Source: Pseudomonadota bacterium (GTDB lineage Bacteria; Pseudomonadota; Alphaproteobacteria; Acetobacterales; Acetobacteraceae). From it: DNA of 64,000 bases. A program made the position numbers and the translations under genes. The DNA lies in the NCBI GenBank assembly GCA_021798915.1, contig JAJZBM010000013.1, forward strand, positions 1 to 64,000, read 5' to 3'. The notes under the pieces are model-generated. The model searched no databases. It worked only from the letters and a program-made list of their open reading frames with translations, and was not told where the DNA came from. Shown one piece after another: positions 46,601 to 55,745 of this stretch. Numbering within the stretch: position 1 is the first letter of the stretch; each line of letters begins with the position of its first letter.

Positions 46601-47070
46601 GCCGAGCGCTGCCCCTCGGCGAGCAGGCGGGCGATCGGACCATGGGTGCCGCCGGTCAGGAGAATGAGCCCCTCCGCATGCGCGGCGATGGTCGAGAGCG
46701 GCAATTGCGGCTTGAGCGCGGAGTCCGGGGCCAGAAAGCCGAGCGAGGAAAGGCGCTGCACATTGGCCAATCCCGCCGCGTTCTGCGCGAGCAGCACGAT
46801 CGGGTCGGGCGCGAGGCGCGGATTATCGGCGCGCGCGAGATTGATCTGGCAACCGATGATCGGCTGCACGCCGGCTTTCGCACAAGCCTGGCTGAACTCC
46901 AGCGCCCCGAACAGATTGCCGCTATCGGTGATCGCAACCGCCGGCATCGCGCCGGCGCGCGCGAGTTCGACGATCTTCTCGGCCTTGATCGCGCCTTCGC
47001 TCAGCGAATAGGCGGAATGGACGCGGAGATGAACGAAATCGGCATGTGTCATGGGTAAGTTCATTGTCAT
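43630..47070 (-). CDS. dnaE: DNA polymerase III, alpha subunit
   Basis: A 1146-residue replicative polymerase. An N-terminal PHP domain (FVHLRVHSAYSLSEGAIKAE), the catalytic Asp pair in MPDFDIDFCQ (about residue 405) preceded by GPGRGSGAGSVVAWAL, the fingers/beta-binding parts, and an OB-fold near the C-terminus (about residues 990-1080) are seen in order. Starts at 47070, 47064 and 47052 are all possible. None has a clear Shine-Dalgarno site except the GAAAAAGAAG arm of repeat copy D directly upstream. It follows lolD. Confidence 0.96.
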   Translation of the reverse strand: MTMNLPMTHADFVHLRVHSAYSLSEGAIKAEKIVELARAGAMPAVAITDSGNLFGALEFSQACAKAGVQPIIGCQINLARADNPRLAPDPIVLLAQNAAGLANVQRLSSLGFLAPDSALKPQLPLSTIAAHAEGLILLTGGTHGPIARLLAEGQRSAAEALLAEISEAFPDRTVVELHRHGLALERAIEPGLIALADDAGLPLVATNDCFFAREAMFEAHDALLCIAEGRLLAESERRRVTRAHWFKSAAEMRALFADLPDACDNTLAIARRCAVMAESRKPMLPVFPKVAPGLSEEETLRGMARAGLEARLAAAEIDATRAGEYRARLDYELDVIAKMDFPGYFLIVADFIQWAKAQGIPVGPGRGSGAGSVVAWALTITDLDPLRFGLLFERFLNPERVSMPDFDIDFCQHRRDEVIAYVRSEYGADRVAQIITFGKLQARAVVRDVGRVLGLPYGQVNKIAELIPNNPAKPVTLAQAIAGEPRLQEARDADEAIARLLEIALQLEGLYRHASTHAAGIVIGDQPLIDLVPLYRDPRSEFLVTQYSMKYVEQAGLVKFDFLGLTTLTILKRAVDFLAGQGEEVDLARLPLDDAKTYEMLTHGDAGGVFQFESQGMRDVLRQMRPDRFEDLIAAVALYRPGPMANIPAYCQRKHGEKWAPPHPDLADILGETYGIMVYQEQVMQIAQRLAGYSLGAADLLRRAMGKKIRAEMEAQRRIFLEGAAARGIEAGKAGEIFDLMEKFADYGFNKSHAAAYALVAYQTAWMRANHPTAFIAACMSLAINNTDKLAALRQEARALGIAVLAPDINRSGADFTLERGEDGKPAIRYALAAVKKVGEAAMAALVAARGGRPFADFADFAARIDARALNRMQIENLAKAGAFDSLDENRARVFASAETLLRRAQASAQERDSGQAALFGGDGRREALRLADVAPWPPMERLGYEAEAVGFHITAHPLDAYAGALRRLGVIASSQIAARAAAGIGRVRLAGTLISVKERPTRTGSRMAWARLSDAGGSFEITLFSETLARARDLLQPGASLLASVDLRLEGDSLRLTAQEISALDAAAAAVASGIRVWLRDGGGLPDLRDLLGRERGGKGRVRLVPRLPETEQEVEIVLPGGFHVTPVLAQALTLLPGVERVEEV

Positions 47071-47083
47071 AAGGAAAAAACTT

Positions 47084-47202
47084 CTTCTTTTTCTGAAGAA
47101 AAAGAAGCAAAAAGACTTTTATCCTGTTTCCATGGCGCGGCGGTGCCGAAGGCACTGCCGCAACGGAGAAAAATTTTTTGGTTCTTTTTTTTAAAAAAGA
47201 AC
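47084..47202. repeat. Compound palindromic intergenic element, copy D
   Basis: On the minus strand the order is hairpin 1 (47180-47202, GGTTC/GAAC arms), central hairpin (GGCGGTGCC and GGCACTGCC around GAA, about 47139-47159, with one G-T pair), AAAGTCTTTTTG, then hairpin 2 (47084-47107, CTTCTTTTTC and GAAAAAGAAG arms). Hairpin 2 ends 13 nt before the dnaE start. Confidence 0.9.
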
Positions 47203-47217
47203 ATTTTCTCCCTTCTC

Positions 47218-47904
47218 CTACATCGCCACGAGCCGCCCTTCGATCAGCGTGACACGGCGATCCATGCGCGCCGCGAGGTCCGGATTGTGGGTTGCGATCA
47301 GCGCCGCGACCCCGCGTGCGCGCACCATATCGAGGAGGGCGGCGAACACGAGTTCGGCGGTCGCGACATCGAGATTGCCGGTCGGCTCGTCGGCGAGCAG
47401 AATCCGCGGCGCGTTGGCGAGCGCGCGCGCGATCGCGACTCGCTGCTGCTCGCCGCCCGAAAGCTTCCCCGGCAGATGATGGAGCCGCGTCCCAAGGCCG
47501 AGCACGCTCAACAAATCCGCCGCATGGCTGGCGGCGGCGCGGCGCGCGCGTCCCCGAATCATCTGCGGCAGAATGACATTTTCGAGCGCGCTGAACTCTC
47601 CGAGCAGATGATGAAACTGATAGACGAAGCCTATGGTATCGCTGCGGATCGCACTTCGTTCGCCATCGCCGAGCCGGCCCGCCGCCCGCCCGGCGATGAA
47701 AATCTCGCCCTCGTCCGGTTTTTCGAGCAACCCGGCGAGATGCAAAAGGGTCGATTTACCCGACCCCGATGGCGCGACCAGGGCGACGATCTCGCCGGCG
47801 GCGAGATTGAGATCGACGTCGCGGAGAACCGGGAGCGGCCCGGCCTCGGTGCGAAACACCCGCGCGACCCCCGCCATCGCCAGCGCAATTTCCGGGTCAC
47901 TCAT
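47218..47904 (-). CDS. lolD: Lipoprotein-releasing ABC transporter, ATPase
   Basis: A 228-residue ATPase of the LolCDE machine that extracts outer-membrane lipoproteins from the inner membrane. Walker A APSGSGKS (residues 44-51), signature [15 protein letters not shown], Walker [13 protein letters not shown], and [17 protein letters not shown] with the LolD-typical segment after the Q-loop. The ATG at 47904 overlaps the permease gene by 8 bases. Confidence 0.94.
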   Translation of the reverse strand: MSDPEIALAMAGVARVFRTEAGPLPVLRDVDLNLAAGEIVALVAPSGSGKSTLLHLAGLLEKPDEGEIFIAGRAAGRLGDGERSAIRSDTIGFVYQFHHLLGEFSALENVILPQMIRGRARRAAASHAADLLSVLGLGTRLHHLPGKLSGGEQQRVAIARALANAPRILLADEPTGNLDVATAELVFAALLDMVRARGVAALIATHNPDLAARMDRRVTLIEGRLVAM

Positions 47905-49162
47905 GCCGCAGCGCCTCGATCGGATCGGTACGCGCCGCGCGCCAGCTCGGATACAGCGTCGCCAGCAGCGACAGCGCCAGCGCCATGACGATGATCTCGG
48001 TGACTTCGCCCCAATCGAGCCGCGCCGGCAGATGCGCGAGATAGTAGACTTCCGGATTGAACACCGAAACCCCGGTGATACTCTCGACCCAATGTTGCAA
48101 GGTTGCGATATTGAGGCAGAAGACGACACCGAGCACGGTTCCGATCAGCGTCCCGGCGACACCGACGGACGCACCGCACATCAGAAAAATCCGCATCACC
48201 GCGCCGCGCTGTGCGCCGAGCGTGCGCAGGACCGCGATATCGCGCGTCTTGTCCTTGACCATCATGATCAGCGAGGAGATGACATTGAACGCCGCGACCA
48301 GGATGATCAGTGTCAGGATCAGGAACATCACGTTCTGCTCGACCTCGACCGCAGCGAAGAAACTATCGTTGCTGTGCTGCCAGTCGATGATGCGGACGGG
48401 TGTATCGCCGAGTGCGGCACGGATCGCGCGGACGACGGCGCCGATCGCCAGCGGATCGGCGATGCGCACCTCGATTTCGCTCACCGTGTGCGGCATCTGG
48501 AAAAACACCTGCGCATCGGCGAGCGGCAGAAACGCATAGGCCTGATCGTATTCGTTCATGCCGATCTGGAAAATCGCCACCACCCGATAGGCGCGGATGC
48601 GCGGCACCGTCCCGAACGCCGTCGCAGCCCCTTGCGGTGAGATCAGCGTGAGCGTGTCGCCGACCGAAAGCCCGAGACGCCGCGCCATCCCGACACCGAT
48701 CGCAATCGCGTCACCCGGCACGAAATCCGTGAGTGAGCCCTCCAGCAGATGATCACTGACCGCGTGCAGCGCCAGCAGATCCTCCTTGCGAATGCCACGG
48801 ATGAGGCCGCCGGTCGCAGCGCCACGTGGGCTGGAGACCAGAGCCTGGCCATCCACCACCGGGATCGCGGAGACGACATTCGGAAGACCGGCGATGCGTT
48901 TGGTGAGCGCTGCGTAATCGGCAAGCCCACGCTCCGGCCCCTCGCTCTCGCCGGCATAAATGCCGAGATGGCCGTTCAAGCCGAGGATGCGGTTGAGCAG
49001 ATCGACTTTGAAACCGCCCATCACGCTCATCACGATGATCAGGGTCGCAACCCCGAGGGCGATGCCGATCAGCGAAAACCCGGCGATGACGGAGACGAAG
49101 CGCTCGCCGCGGCGGGCGCGGAGATAGCGGCCCGCGACCGCGCGCTCGAAAGCGTTGAACAT
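47897..49162 (-). CDS. lolC: Lipoprotein-releasing ABC transporter, permease
   Basis: A 421-residue inner-membrane permease of the LolC/LolE family. One helix at residues 24-48, a large periplasmic domain, then three helices in the C-terminal 160 residues. [20 protein letters not shown] and the FtsX-like segment [17 protein letters not shown] are typical. In alphaproteobacteria a single permease replaces LolC plus LolE, so it probably works as a homodimer with LolD. It starts one base after the proS stop. Confidence 0.92.
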   Translation of the reverse strand: MFNAFERAVAGRYLRARRGERFVSVIAGFSLIGIALGVATLIIVMSVMGGFKVDLLNRILGLNGHLGIYAGESEGPERGLADYAALTKRIAGLPNVVSAIPVVDGQALVSSPRGAATGGLIRGIRKEDLLALHAVSDHLLEGSLTDFVPGDAIAIGVGMARRLGLSVGDTLTLISPQGAATAFGTVPRIRAYRVVAIFQIGMNEYDQAYAFLPLADAQVFFQMPHTVSEIEVRIADPLAIGAVVRAIRAALGDTPVRIIDWQHSNDSFFAAVEVEQNVMFLILTLIILVAAFNVISSLIMMVKDKTRDIAVLRTLGAQRGAVMRIFLMCGASVGVAGTLIGTVLGVVFCLNIATLQHWVESITGVSVFNPEVYYLAHLPARLDWGEVTEIIVMALALSLLATLYPSWRAARTDPIEALRHE

Positions 49163-49163
49163 G

Positions 49164-50480
49164 CTAGGCGCCGAGAAGTTTCGCGAGCGCAGCGTCGGGC
49201 GAGATTTCTTCCCGCGCGCCATTCGCCCGCCGCTTGAGTTCGACCCTGCCGGCGGCGGCGCCGCGCGGGCCGACGATAATCTGCCAGGGATGGCCGAGGA
49301 GATCGGCATCGGCGAATTTCACCCCGGCGCGCTCCTCGCGGTCGTCATAGAGGGCGGCCGTGCCGAGGCGCGCATAGAGCTGTTCGCAAAGTCCATCGCA
49401 AGCGGCATCGCCGGGCTTGAGATTGAGGATCGCGGCACGAAACGGCGCGATGGCGTCGGGCCAGATGATGCCGGCTTCATCATGCGAGGCCTCGATCACC
49501 GCGCCGACCAGGCGGCTCACGCCGATGCCGTAGCTGCCCATTTCGGGATGCAGTTTCCGGCCATCGGCGCCGGTCACGGTGAAGTTCATCGGCCGGCTGT
49601 ATTTGGTGCCGAAATAGAAAATATGCCCAACCTCGATCCCGCGTCCCTCGCGCCGGCGCGCGGGATCGAGTTTCTCAAAGAGCGCCGCGTCATGTTTCTC
49701 GTCCGTCGCGGCGTAGGGCGTGGTCATCAGGGTATAGAACCGCGCGAGATCGGCCTCCGACCGGATATCGAATGCGTCGCCGGTGTAGTCGATCGTCTCG
49801 AAAGCGGCGTCATAGAACACCTGGCTTTCCCCGGTCGGGGCGAGGATGATGAATTCATGGCTGAGATCACCGCCGATCGGCCCGGTATCGGCGGCCATCG
49901 GAATGGCGCGCAAGCCGAGCCGCTGGAACGTGCGCATGTAAGCGAGCATCATCCGCCGATAGCTGATAACCGCGCCCTCATGGTCGATATCGAAACTATA
50001 AGCGTCCTTCATCAGGAATTCGCGCCCGCGCATGACGCCGAAACGCGGCCGCACCTCGTCGCGGAATTTCCACTGGATGTGATAGACGGTCTGCGGCAGG
50101 GCGCGATAGGAATGCACCGATTGGCGAAAGAGATCGGTGATCATCTCCTCATTGGTCGGGCCATAGAGCAATTCGCGCTCATGGCGGTCCTGGATGCGCA
50201 GCATCTCCTTGCCGTAGCCGTCATAGCGGCCGCTTTCGCGCCAGAGATCGGCGGATTGGATGGTCGGCATCAGCAATTCCTGGGCGCCGGCGGCGTCCTG
50301 CTCCTCGCGCACGATGCGGGCGATGTTGCTGAGCACGCGATAGCCGGCCGGAAGCCAGGCATAGATGCCGGACGTGGTCTGACGCACGAGACCGGCGCGC
50401 AGCATCAGCCGGTGCGAGACGATCTGCGCCTCGGCCGGGGTTTCCTTGAGGGTGGGGAGGAGCGAGCGGGAGAGACGCAT
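49164..50480 (-). CDS. proS: Prolyl-tRNA synthetase, short (type 3) form
   Basis: A 438-residue class II aminoacyl-tRNA synthetase. Motif 2 region [29 protein letters not shown] (split across 50050-50140) and motif 3 [18 protein letters not shown] are visible. The editing (INS) domain of longer bacterial ProS is absent, as is usual in alphaproteobacteria, so mischarged Ala-tRNA would need a free-standing editor. It heads the proS-lolC-lolD-dnaE group. Confidence 0.95.
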   Translation of the reverse strand: MRLSRSLLPTLKETPAEAQIVSHRLMLRAGLVRQTTSGIYAWLPAGYRVLSNIARIVREEQDAAGAQELLMPTIQSADLWRESGRYDGYGKEMLRIQDRHERELLYGPTNEEMITDLFRQSVHSYRALPQTVYHIQWKFRDEVRPRFGVMRGREFLMKDAYSFDIDHEGAVISYRRMMLAYMRTFQRLGLRAIPMAADTGPIGGDLSHEFIILAPTGESQVFYDAAFETIDYTGDAFDIRSEADLARFYTLMTTPYAATDEKHDAALFEKLDPARRREGRGIEVGHIFYFGTKYSRPMNFTVTGADGRKLHPEMGSYGIGVSRLVGAVIEASHDEAGIIWPDAIAPFRAAILNLKPGDAACDGLCEQLYARLGTAALYDDREERAGVKFADADLLGHPWQIIVGPRGAAAGRVELKRRANGAREEISPDAALAKLLGA

Positions 50481-50593
50481 CGGTGATCGGGTCCATCTTG
50501 GCGTGTTGCGGCGCGGAGACTAGCCGCCCCGGCGCCGTCCCGCCAGGGCGCGGGTTAAGCCCCTGTTCATCCTCGCGCGGTATCCTTGCCGCC

Positions 50594-52537
50594 ATGATGA
50601 TGGACGCGAACATTCTGGAAGCCGAGCAAGCGCTCTCCGCCGGCATCGCGGCCTACCAGGCCGGCGACCGCGTGAGCGCCGTCACGCATTTCACCGCCGC
50701 CGCCACCCTGATGCCGGAGGCGCCCGCGCCGCGCCTGCTGCTCGGCCATATCCATCGTGAAACCGGGGATTTCGCTGGCGCCGTCACCTGGCTCCGCGCC
50801 GGGCTCGCCTTCGGCCCGGATTTTCAGGCCGAAGCCGGCCTCGGCTTCGCGCTCATGGGGCTCGGCCGGCCGGCGGAGGCCGAACTCGCCTTCCGCGCCG
50901 CGCTCGCCCTCCGGCCGGACGACGCCGATGCCAGATTCGGCCTCGGCAATGCGCTCTATGATCGCGGCCGTTTCCAGGAAGCGGTCGCGGTGTATCAGGA
51001 CCTGCTCGCCCGCCGGCCGGATTTCGCCGATGCCTGGGCCAATTGCGGCAATGCCTTGCAAGCGCAGTTCCGGTTCGACGACTCCGTGCGCTACTACCGC
51101 GAGGCGATCGCGCTGGTGCCGGGCCATGTCCATGCGCATTCCAATCTCTGCGGCGCGTTGTACCATATGCGGCGCTTTGACGAAGCCGTGGCGGCGGGCT
51201 TGGTCGCCATCGCCAAGGCGCCGGACTGGCCGATGGCCTATTCCAACCTCTCCTCCCCGCTCCGCGCCCTCGGGCGGTTCGATGACGCCATCAATGTCTG
51301 TTTCAAGGCGCTCGCCCTCAAACCCGACTATGCCGAGGCCTATGTCAATCTCGGTGCGGCGCTGTTCGAGATCGGGCAGTTCGACAACGCGATTGCCGCC
51401 TCCAACATCGCCCTGCAATGCCGCCCCGATGACGTCGCAGCGCTCTGCAACCGTGGCGTTTCGTTCTATGGCCTTGGCCGGCTCGAGGAAGCGATCGCCG
51501 ATTTTCGTCACGCCCAGGCGCTGGAGCCGCAAAACCCGGAGCCGGCGTTCAATCTCGCCCTCGCGCTCCTGATGACCGGGACTGAGATGCGGAAAGGATT
51601 CGCGCTTTATGAGCGCCGCCTCGAACGCACCGAGGCGCCGAAGCGCGCCCTGGCCAAGCCACGCTGGCAAGGCGAGGATATCAGCGGCCGCACGATCCTC
51701 CTCCATGCCGAGCAAGGCTTTGGCGATACGCTGCAATTCGTCCGCTACGCGCCGCTGGTCGTCTCACGCGGGGCGCGCGTCATCCTCGAAGTGCCGCCAT
51801 CCCTCGTGCGGCTTTGCGCCGGCATGCCCGGGGCCGCACCAGGGGATATCGCGGTAATCGCCGCCGGCACGGCGCTGCCCGATTTCGATTGCCATTGCCC
51901 GCTGCTCAGCCTGCCGTTCCTATTCGGGACGGATCTCGCGACCATCCCCGCCGCCATCCCCTATCTCTGCCCCGATCCCGCCTTGATCAGCCACTGGGCG
52001 ACCCGTCTGCCGACCGGCGACACGACGGAGCAGCCGGGGCTTCGCGTCGGCCTCGTCTGGGCGGGGGAATCGCGGCCCGATCAGCCGAAATGGTCCCAGA
52101 TCGATCGCCGCCGCTCCCTCGCGCTCGCCGCTCTCGCCCCGCTCGGCGCGGTGCCGGGCATCACCTTCGTCAGCCTCCAGAAAGGCCCCCCGGCGGCGCA
52201 GCTCGACCAGGCCCCCTTCCCCATCGCCAACCCGATGCCAGAGGTGAGCGACTTCGCCGACACCGCGGCGCTCATCGCCGGGCTCGATCTGGTGATCGCG
52301 GTCGATACCTCGGTCGCCCATCTCGCCGGGGCGCTGGGCAAGCCGGTCTGGCTGCTGTCGCGTTTCGATGGTTGCTGGCGCTGGCTGCGTGAGCGAAGCG
52401 ATAGCCCGTGGTATCCGAAGCTCCGCCTCTACCGCCAGCCAAGCCTGGGCGATTGGGCGCCGGTGATCACCGCTCTCGCCGCCGATCTCGCCAAGCTCAC
52501 CCGCCCGGCATCGGACAGCGCCGCCCGCGCCGCCTGA
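50594..52537 (+). CDS. TPR protein with glycosyltransferase-like C-terminal domain
   Basis: A 647-residue protein. About nine tetratricopeptide repeats fill residues 10-360 (for example FADAWANCGNALQAQFRFDD, PDYAEAYVNLGAALFEIGQF). The rest resembles glycosyltransferase family 9/O-GlcNAc-transferase-like domains: LLHAEQGFGDTLQFVRYAPL, and VIAVDTSVAHLAGALGKPVW near the end. It has no signal peptide. A role in protein or surface glycosylation is plausible but the substrate is unknown. I use the ATG at 50594, the first of two consecutive Met codons. Its stop abuts that of the convergent tldD (TGATCA). Confidence 0.85.
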   Translation: MMMDANILEAEQALSAGIAAYQAGDRVSAVTHFTAAATLMPEAPAPRLLLGHIHRETGDFAGAVTWLRAGLAFGPDFQAEAGLGFALMGLGRPAEAELAFRAALALRPDDADARFGLGNALYDRGRFQEAVAVYQDLLARRPDFADAWANCGNALQAQFRFDDSVRYYREAIALVPGHVHAHSNLCGALYHMRRFDEAVAAGLVAIAKAPDWPMAYSNLSSPLRALGRFDDAINVCFKALALKPDYAEAYVNLGAALFEIGQFDNAIAASNIALQCRPDDVAALCNRGVSFYGLGRLEEAIADFRHAQALEPQNPEPAFNLALALLMTGTEMRKGFALYERRLERTEAPKRALAKPRWQGEDISGRTILLHAEQGFGDTLQFVRYAPLVVSRGARVILEVPPSLVRLCAGMPGAAPGDIAVIAAGTALPDFDCHCPLLSLPFLFGTDLATIPAAIPYLCPDPALISHWATRLPTGDTTEQPGLRVGLVWAGESRPDQPKWSQIDRRRSLALAALAPLGAVPGITFVSLQKGPPAAQLDQAPFPIANPMPEVSDFADTAALIAGLDLVIAVDTSVAHLAGALGKPVWLLSRFDGCWRWLRERSDSPWYPKLRLYRQPSLGDWAPVITALAADLAKLTRPASDSAARAA

Positions 52538-53977
52538 TCACGCCGCGGTGCCGCCGACGGTCAGCGCCGCGAGCTTCAACGTCGGCTGGCCGACGCCGAC
52601 CGGAACCCCCTGGCCGTTCTTGCCGCAGGTGCCGATCCCGGGATCGAGCGCCATGTCATCGCCGATCATCTCGACCCTGGTCAGCGCCTCCGGCCCATTG
52701 CCGATCAGCGTCGCCCCCTTGACCGGCGCCGTCACCCGGCCATCCTCGATCAGATAGGCTTCGGAAGCGGAAAACACGAATTTGCCGGAGGTGATGTCCA
52801 CCTGCCCGCCGCCGAAATTCACCGCATACAAGCCGCGCTTGACCGAGCGGATCATCTCCTCGGCGCTGTTCTTGCCGCCCAGCATGATGGTGTTGGTCAT
52901 GCGCGGCATCGGCGCATGGGCATAGGATTGGCGGCGGCCATTGCCGGTCGGGCGCATCCCCATCAGGCGCGCGTTCTGCCGGTCCTGCATATAGCCGGCG
53001 AGGATGCCGTCCTCGATCAGCACCGTCCGCCCGCTCGGCGTGCCCTCGTCATCGACGGTGAGGCTGCCGCGACGATCGGGCAGCGTCCCGTCATCGACCA
53101 CGGTGACGCCGGGAGCCGCGATCCGCTGGCCGAGAAGCCCGGCGAAAGCGGAGGTTTTCTTGCGGTTGAAATCCCCCTCCAACCCATGGCCGATCGCCTC
53201 GTGCAGCAAAATCCCCGGCCAGCCGGCGCCGAGCACGACCGGCATCTCGCCCGCCGGCGCCGGCCGGCTTTCGAGATTGACCAGCGCCTGGCGCAACGCC
53301 TCGTCCACCGCTGCCCGCCAGATATCCTCGCCGGTGACGCGGCCATAATCGAAGCGCCCGCCGGTGCCGAAGCTCCCGGTCTCCCGCCGCCCGCCGCTCT
53401 CCACCACCACCGCGACATTGAGCCGCACCAGCGGGCGGAGATCGGCGACCCGGCGGCCATCGGGGCGGAGAATCTGCACCGCCTGCCACTCCCCGGAGAG
53501 CGAGGCCATCACCTGCTTGACCCGCCCATCCTTGCCGCGCGCATAGGCATCGATCGCGCCGAGGAGCCGCGCCCGCGCCTCGAACGGCATGAGCAGAAGC
53601 GGGTTGGCCTCGTCATAGAGCCGCGCATTGCTGCCCGCCGGCGGCGCGGCGGCGCGGCCGCTATGCCCGGCGGCAACGGCGCGCATGGTCTCACCGGCGC
53701 GGCGCAATGCCCCCTCGCTGATCTCGCCGGCATGGGCATAGCCGGTCGCGGCGCCGGCGACGGCGCGGAGCCCGAAGCCGAGCGCGGTATCGAAGCCGGC
53801 GGCGCGGATATGCCCGTCATCGAGGCTGACCTGCTCACTTTCACGATATTCGAGGAATAATTCCCCGTCATCGGCGCCGGTGAGCGCTTCGGCGGTGAGA
53901 CGTTCGGCGGTGTCACGGTCGAGAACGGCCTCGGCGCGCTCGAAAAACAGGCGGTCGGTGGTGGCGAGCGGGGTCAT
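52538..53977 (-). CDS. tldD: TldD metalloprotease subunit
   Basis: A 479-residue subunit of the TldD/TldE protease, which digests unfolded peptides and matures small modified peptides. The zinc motif is in GILLHEAIGHGLEGDF (HExxxH); later segments include GGKNSAEEMIRSVKRGLYAV, FSASEAYLIEDGRVT and GTCGKNGQGVPVGVGQP. TldE/PmbA is not in the window. It overlaps ctaA by four bases (ATGA). Confidence 0.94.
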   Translation of the reverse strand: MTPLATTDRLFFERAEAVLDRDTAERLTAEALTGADDGELFLEYRESEQVSLDDGHIRAAGFDTALGFGLRAVAGAATGYAHAGEISEGALRRAGETMRAVAAGHSGRAAAPPAGSNARLYDEANPLLLMPFEARARLLGAIDAYARGKDGRVKQVMASLSGEWQAVQILRPDGRRVADLRPLVRLNVAVVVESGGRRETGSFGTGGRFDYGRVTGEDIWRAAVDEALRQALVNLESRPAPAGEMPVVLGAGWPGILLHEAIGHGLEGDFNRKKTSAFAGLLGQRIAAPGVTVVDDGTLPDRRGSLTVDDEGTPSGRTVLIEDGILAGYMQDRQNARLMGMRPTGNGRRQSYAHAPMPRMTNTIMLGGKNSAEEMIRSVKRGLYAVNFGGGQVDITSGKFVFSASEAYLIEDGRVTAPVKGATLIGNGPEALTRVEMIGDDMALDPGIGTCGKNGQGVPVGVGQPTLKLAALTVGGTAA

Positions 53978-55053
53978 GGCACATCCTTCCGGGGATCGGG
54001 CACGCGCAGGGCATAGACGGTGAAAAGCGACGCGGTGAGCGCCAACACCGCGCCGGCTTGATGAAAAACCGCCAGCGGTGCCGGAACGACCAGCAGAAGC
54101 GTGGTCACGCCGAGCAGAAATTGCAAGAGAATTACGCCCCCGAGCGCCGCGAGGCCGCGCCGCGCCAGGGGCGAAAGCCGCCGCCATTGCCGGCTTGCGG
54201 CAAGCAGCGTCACCAGCGCAGCGAGCAGCGAGAGAGAGGCGAGCAGCCGATGATCGAACTGCACGGCAGCGATGTTTTCGTCGAAATTGCGCCAAATGGG
54301 TGCGAGACGCGCATAACCCGCCGGCACCAGATGCCCGTCCATGAGCGGAAACGTGTTGTAATCGAGCCCGGCATGCAGCCCGGCGACGAAACCGCCGGCG
54401 AGAATGGTGATGGCAACCAATGCCAGCGTCAGCCGCGCCCCAGCCCGGACCAGCGCCACGGACCCGCGCGGAGGATCGGGGATCAGCTCGGCAAACCCCG
54501 TCCACAAAACGGCGGCATAGAGCGCCAAGGCGAGGCCGAGATGGATCACGAGGCGGGCCGGCGCCACCGCTGTGCTGTCGGGAAAAAATCCCGAGGCGAC
54601 CATGAACCATCCGACCGCGCCTTGCAGCCCGCCGAGCAGGAAAATGCCGACCAGCCGCGCCGCCAGACGCCGCGCCAGCCATCCCCGCCACCAAAAAACG
54701 ACGAGGGGGAGAAAAAACGCAACCCCCATCAGCCGCCCCCAGAGCCGGTGCGTCCATTCCAGCCAGAAAATCGCCTTGAACCCGGCGAGATCCATGCCCT
54801 CGTGCAGCAGGTGGTATTGCGGAATCTGCTGATAGAGCGCGAATAGCCGCCGCCACTCGGCCCCGGAGAGCGGCGGCAGAACGCCGGCCAGCGGCGCCCA
54901 TTCCATGATCGAGAGCCCGGAGCCGGACACCCGCGTCGCGCCGCCCAAAACCACCATCACCCCGATCATCGCCGCGATCACCAGCAGCCAGAGGCCAACC
55001 GCGCGCCGTGCCCGCGCAGCCTCACGTAAAACCATGTTCATGTCCGCGTTCAT
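53974..55053 (-). CDS. ctaA: Haem A synthase
   Basis: A 359-residue inner-membrane enzyme of the COX15/CtaA family that converts haem O to haem A for cytochrome oxidase. Eight helices; the four haem-ligand His are in EWTHRLWGRLMG, VIHLGLALAL, QFDHRLLASLS and FHQAGAVLAL. ATGs at 55053, 55041 and 55035 are candidates; 55053 overlaps the gntK stop by four bases and is used. No oxidase genes are adjacent. Confidence 0.94.
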   Translation of the reverse strand: MNADMNMVLREAARARRAVGLWLLVIAAMIGVMVVLGGATRVSGSGLSIMEWAPLAGVLPPLSGAEWRRLFALYQQIPQYHLLHEGMDLAGFKAIFWLEWTHRLWGRLMGVAFFLPLVVFWWRGWLARRLAARLVGIFLLGGLQGAVGWFMVASGFFPDSTAVAPARLVIHLGLALALYAAVLWTGFAELIPDPPRGSVALVRAGARLTLALVAITILAGGFVAGLHAGLDYNTFPLMDGHLVPAGYARLAPIWRNFDENIAAVQFDHRLLASLSLLAALVTLLAASRQWRRLSPLARRGLAALGGVILLQFLLGVTTLLLVVPAPLAVFHQAGAVLALTASLFTVYALRVPDPRKDVP

Positions 55054-55595
55054 GTCCGTGCGGCGAGCAGCGCCAGCGCCTCGGCGCACATCGCCGCCGG
55101 CGTTTGCGCCGCATCGATCACCAGCGCCCCCTCCGCGGCATCTGGCGGCTCGAGCGTCGCGAACTGGCTCGCAAGCAATGCCGGCGACATGAAATGCCCG
55201 CGCCGCGCCGAAAGCCGCGCCGCGACCACGGCCTCGGGCGCCTCGGGATAGAGTAGCGCAACCTCCCCACCACGCCCGCCGGCCGGGCCGCTCAAAACCG
55301 GGCCGAGCAACCGGTCGCGATAAGCCCGCTTGAGCGCCGAACAGGTGACGATCCCGCCCCCGCCCGCCGCAATCCGCGCCGCGATCCAGGCGCCGATCCG
55401 ATCGAGCCAGGGCATGCGGTCTTCGTCGGAAAGCGCGATCCCGGCCGCCATCTTCGCGACATTCTCCGGCGAATGCAGCGCATCCCCCTCCTGAAACGGC
55501 CAACCGAGAGCCGCCGCCAAACACTCCGCCAGCGTCGTCTTACCGACACCGGAAACCCCCATGATCAGAACGACGGCAGGGCGCATCGCATTCAA
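55050..55595 (-). CDS. gntK: Gluconokinase
   Basis: A 181-residue kinase that phosphorylates gluconate to 6-phosphogluconate, the substrate of gnd at 59476. P-loop GVSGVGKT (residues 13-20), FQEGDALHSPENVAKMAAG (gluconate site), and VTCSALKRAYRDRLL. Starts at 55595 or 55586 are possible. Repeat copy E ends 26 nt upstream of the start. It overlaps ctaA by four bases. Confidence 0.93.
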   Translation of the reverse strand: MNAMRPAVVLIMGVSGVGKTTLAECLAAALGWPFQEGDALHSPENVAKMAAGIALSDEDRMPWLDRIGAWIAARIAAGGGGIVTCSALKRAYRDRLLGPVLSGPAGGRGGEVALLYPEAPEAVVAARLSARRGHFMSPALLASQFATLEPPDAAEGALVIDAAQTPAAMCAEALALLAART

Positions 55596-55621
55596 TGATC
55601 CATCGAAAAAGCAAAAAAGAA

Positions 55622-55736
55622 CTTCTTTTTCTGAAGAAAAAGAAGCAAAAAGACTTTTATTCTTTGGGCAGTGCCTGCGACACCGCCCGCGCGCATGAAA
55701 ACAAAATTTTTTTGGTTCTTTTTTTCAAAAAAGAAC
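55622..55736. repeat. Compound palindromic intergenic element, copy E
   Basis: On the minus strand: hairpin 1 (55714-55736), central hairpin (GGGCAGTGCC with GACACCGCCC around TGC, about 55667-55689, two mismatches), AAAGTCTTTTTG, hairpin 2 (55622-55645, CTTCTTTTTC/GAAAAAGAAG). It lies between rpiA and gntK, 26 nt before the gntK start and 9 nt after the rpiA stop. Confidence 0.9.
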
Positions 55737-55745
55737 ATTTCTGTC

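Noticed and set aside
44758-47058. A 766-codon plus-strand open frame opposite dnaE
   Set aside because: Shadow of dnaE with no recognisable domain; similar long antisense frames occur opposite most genes here.
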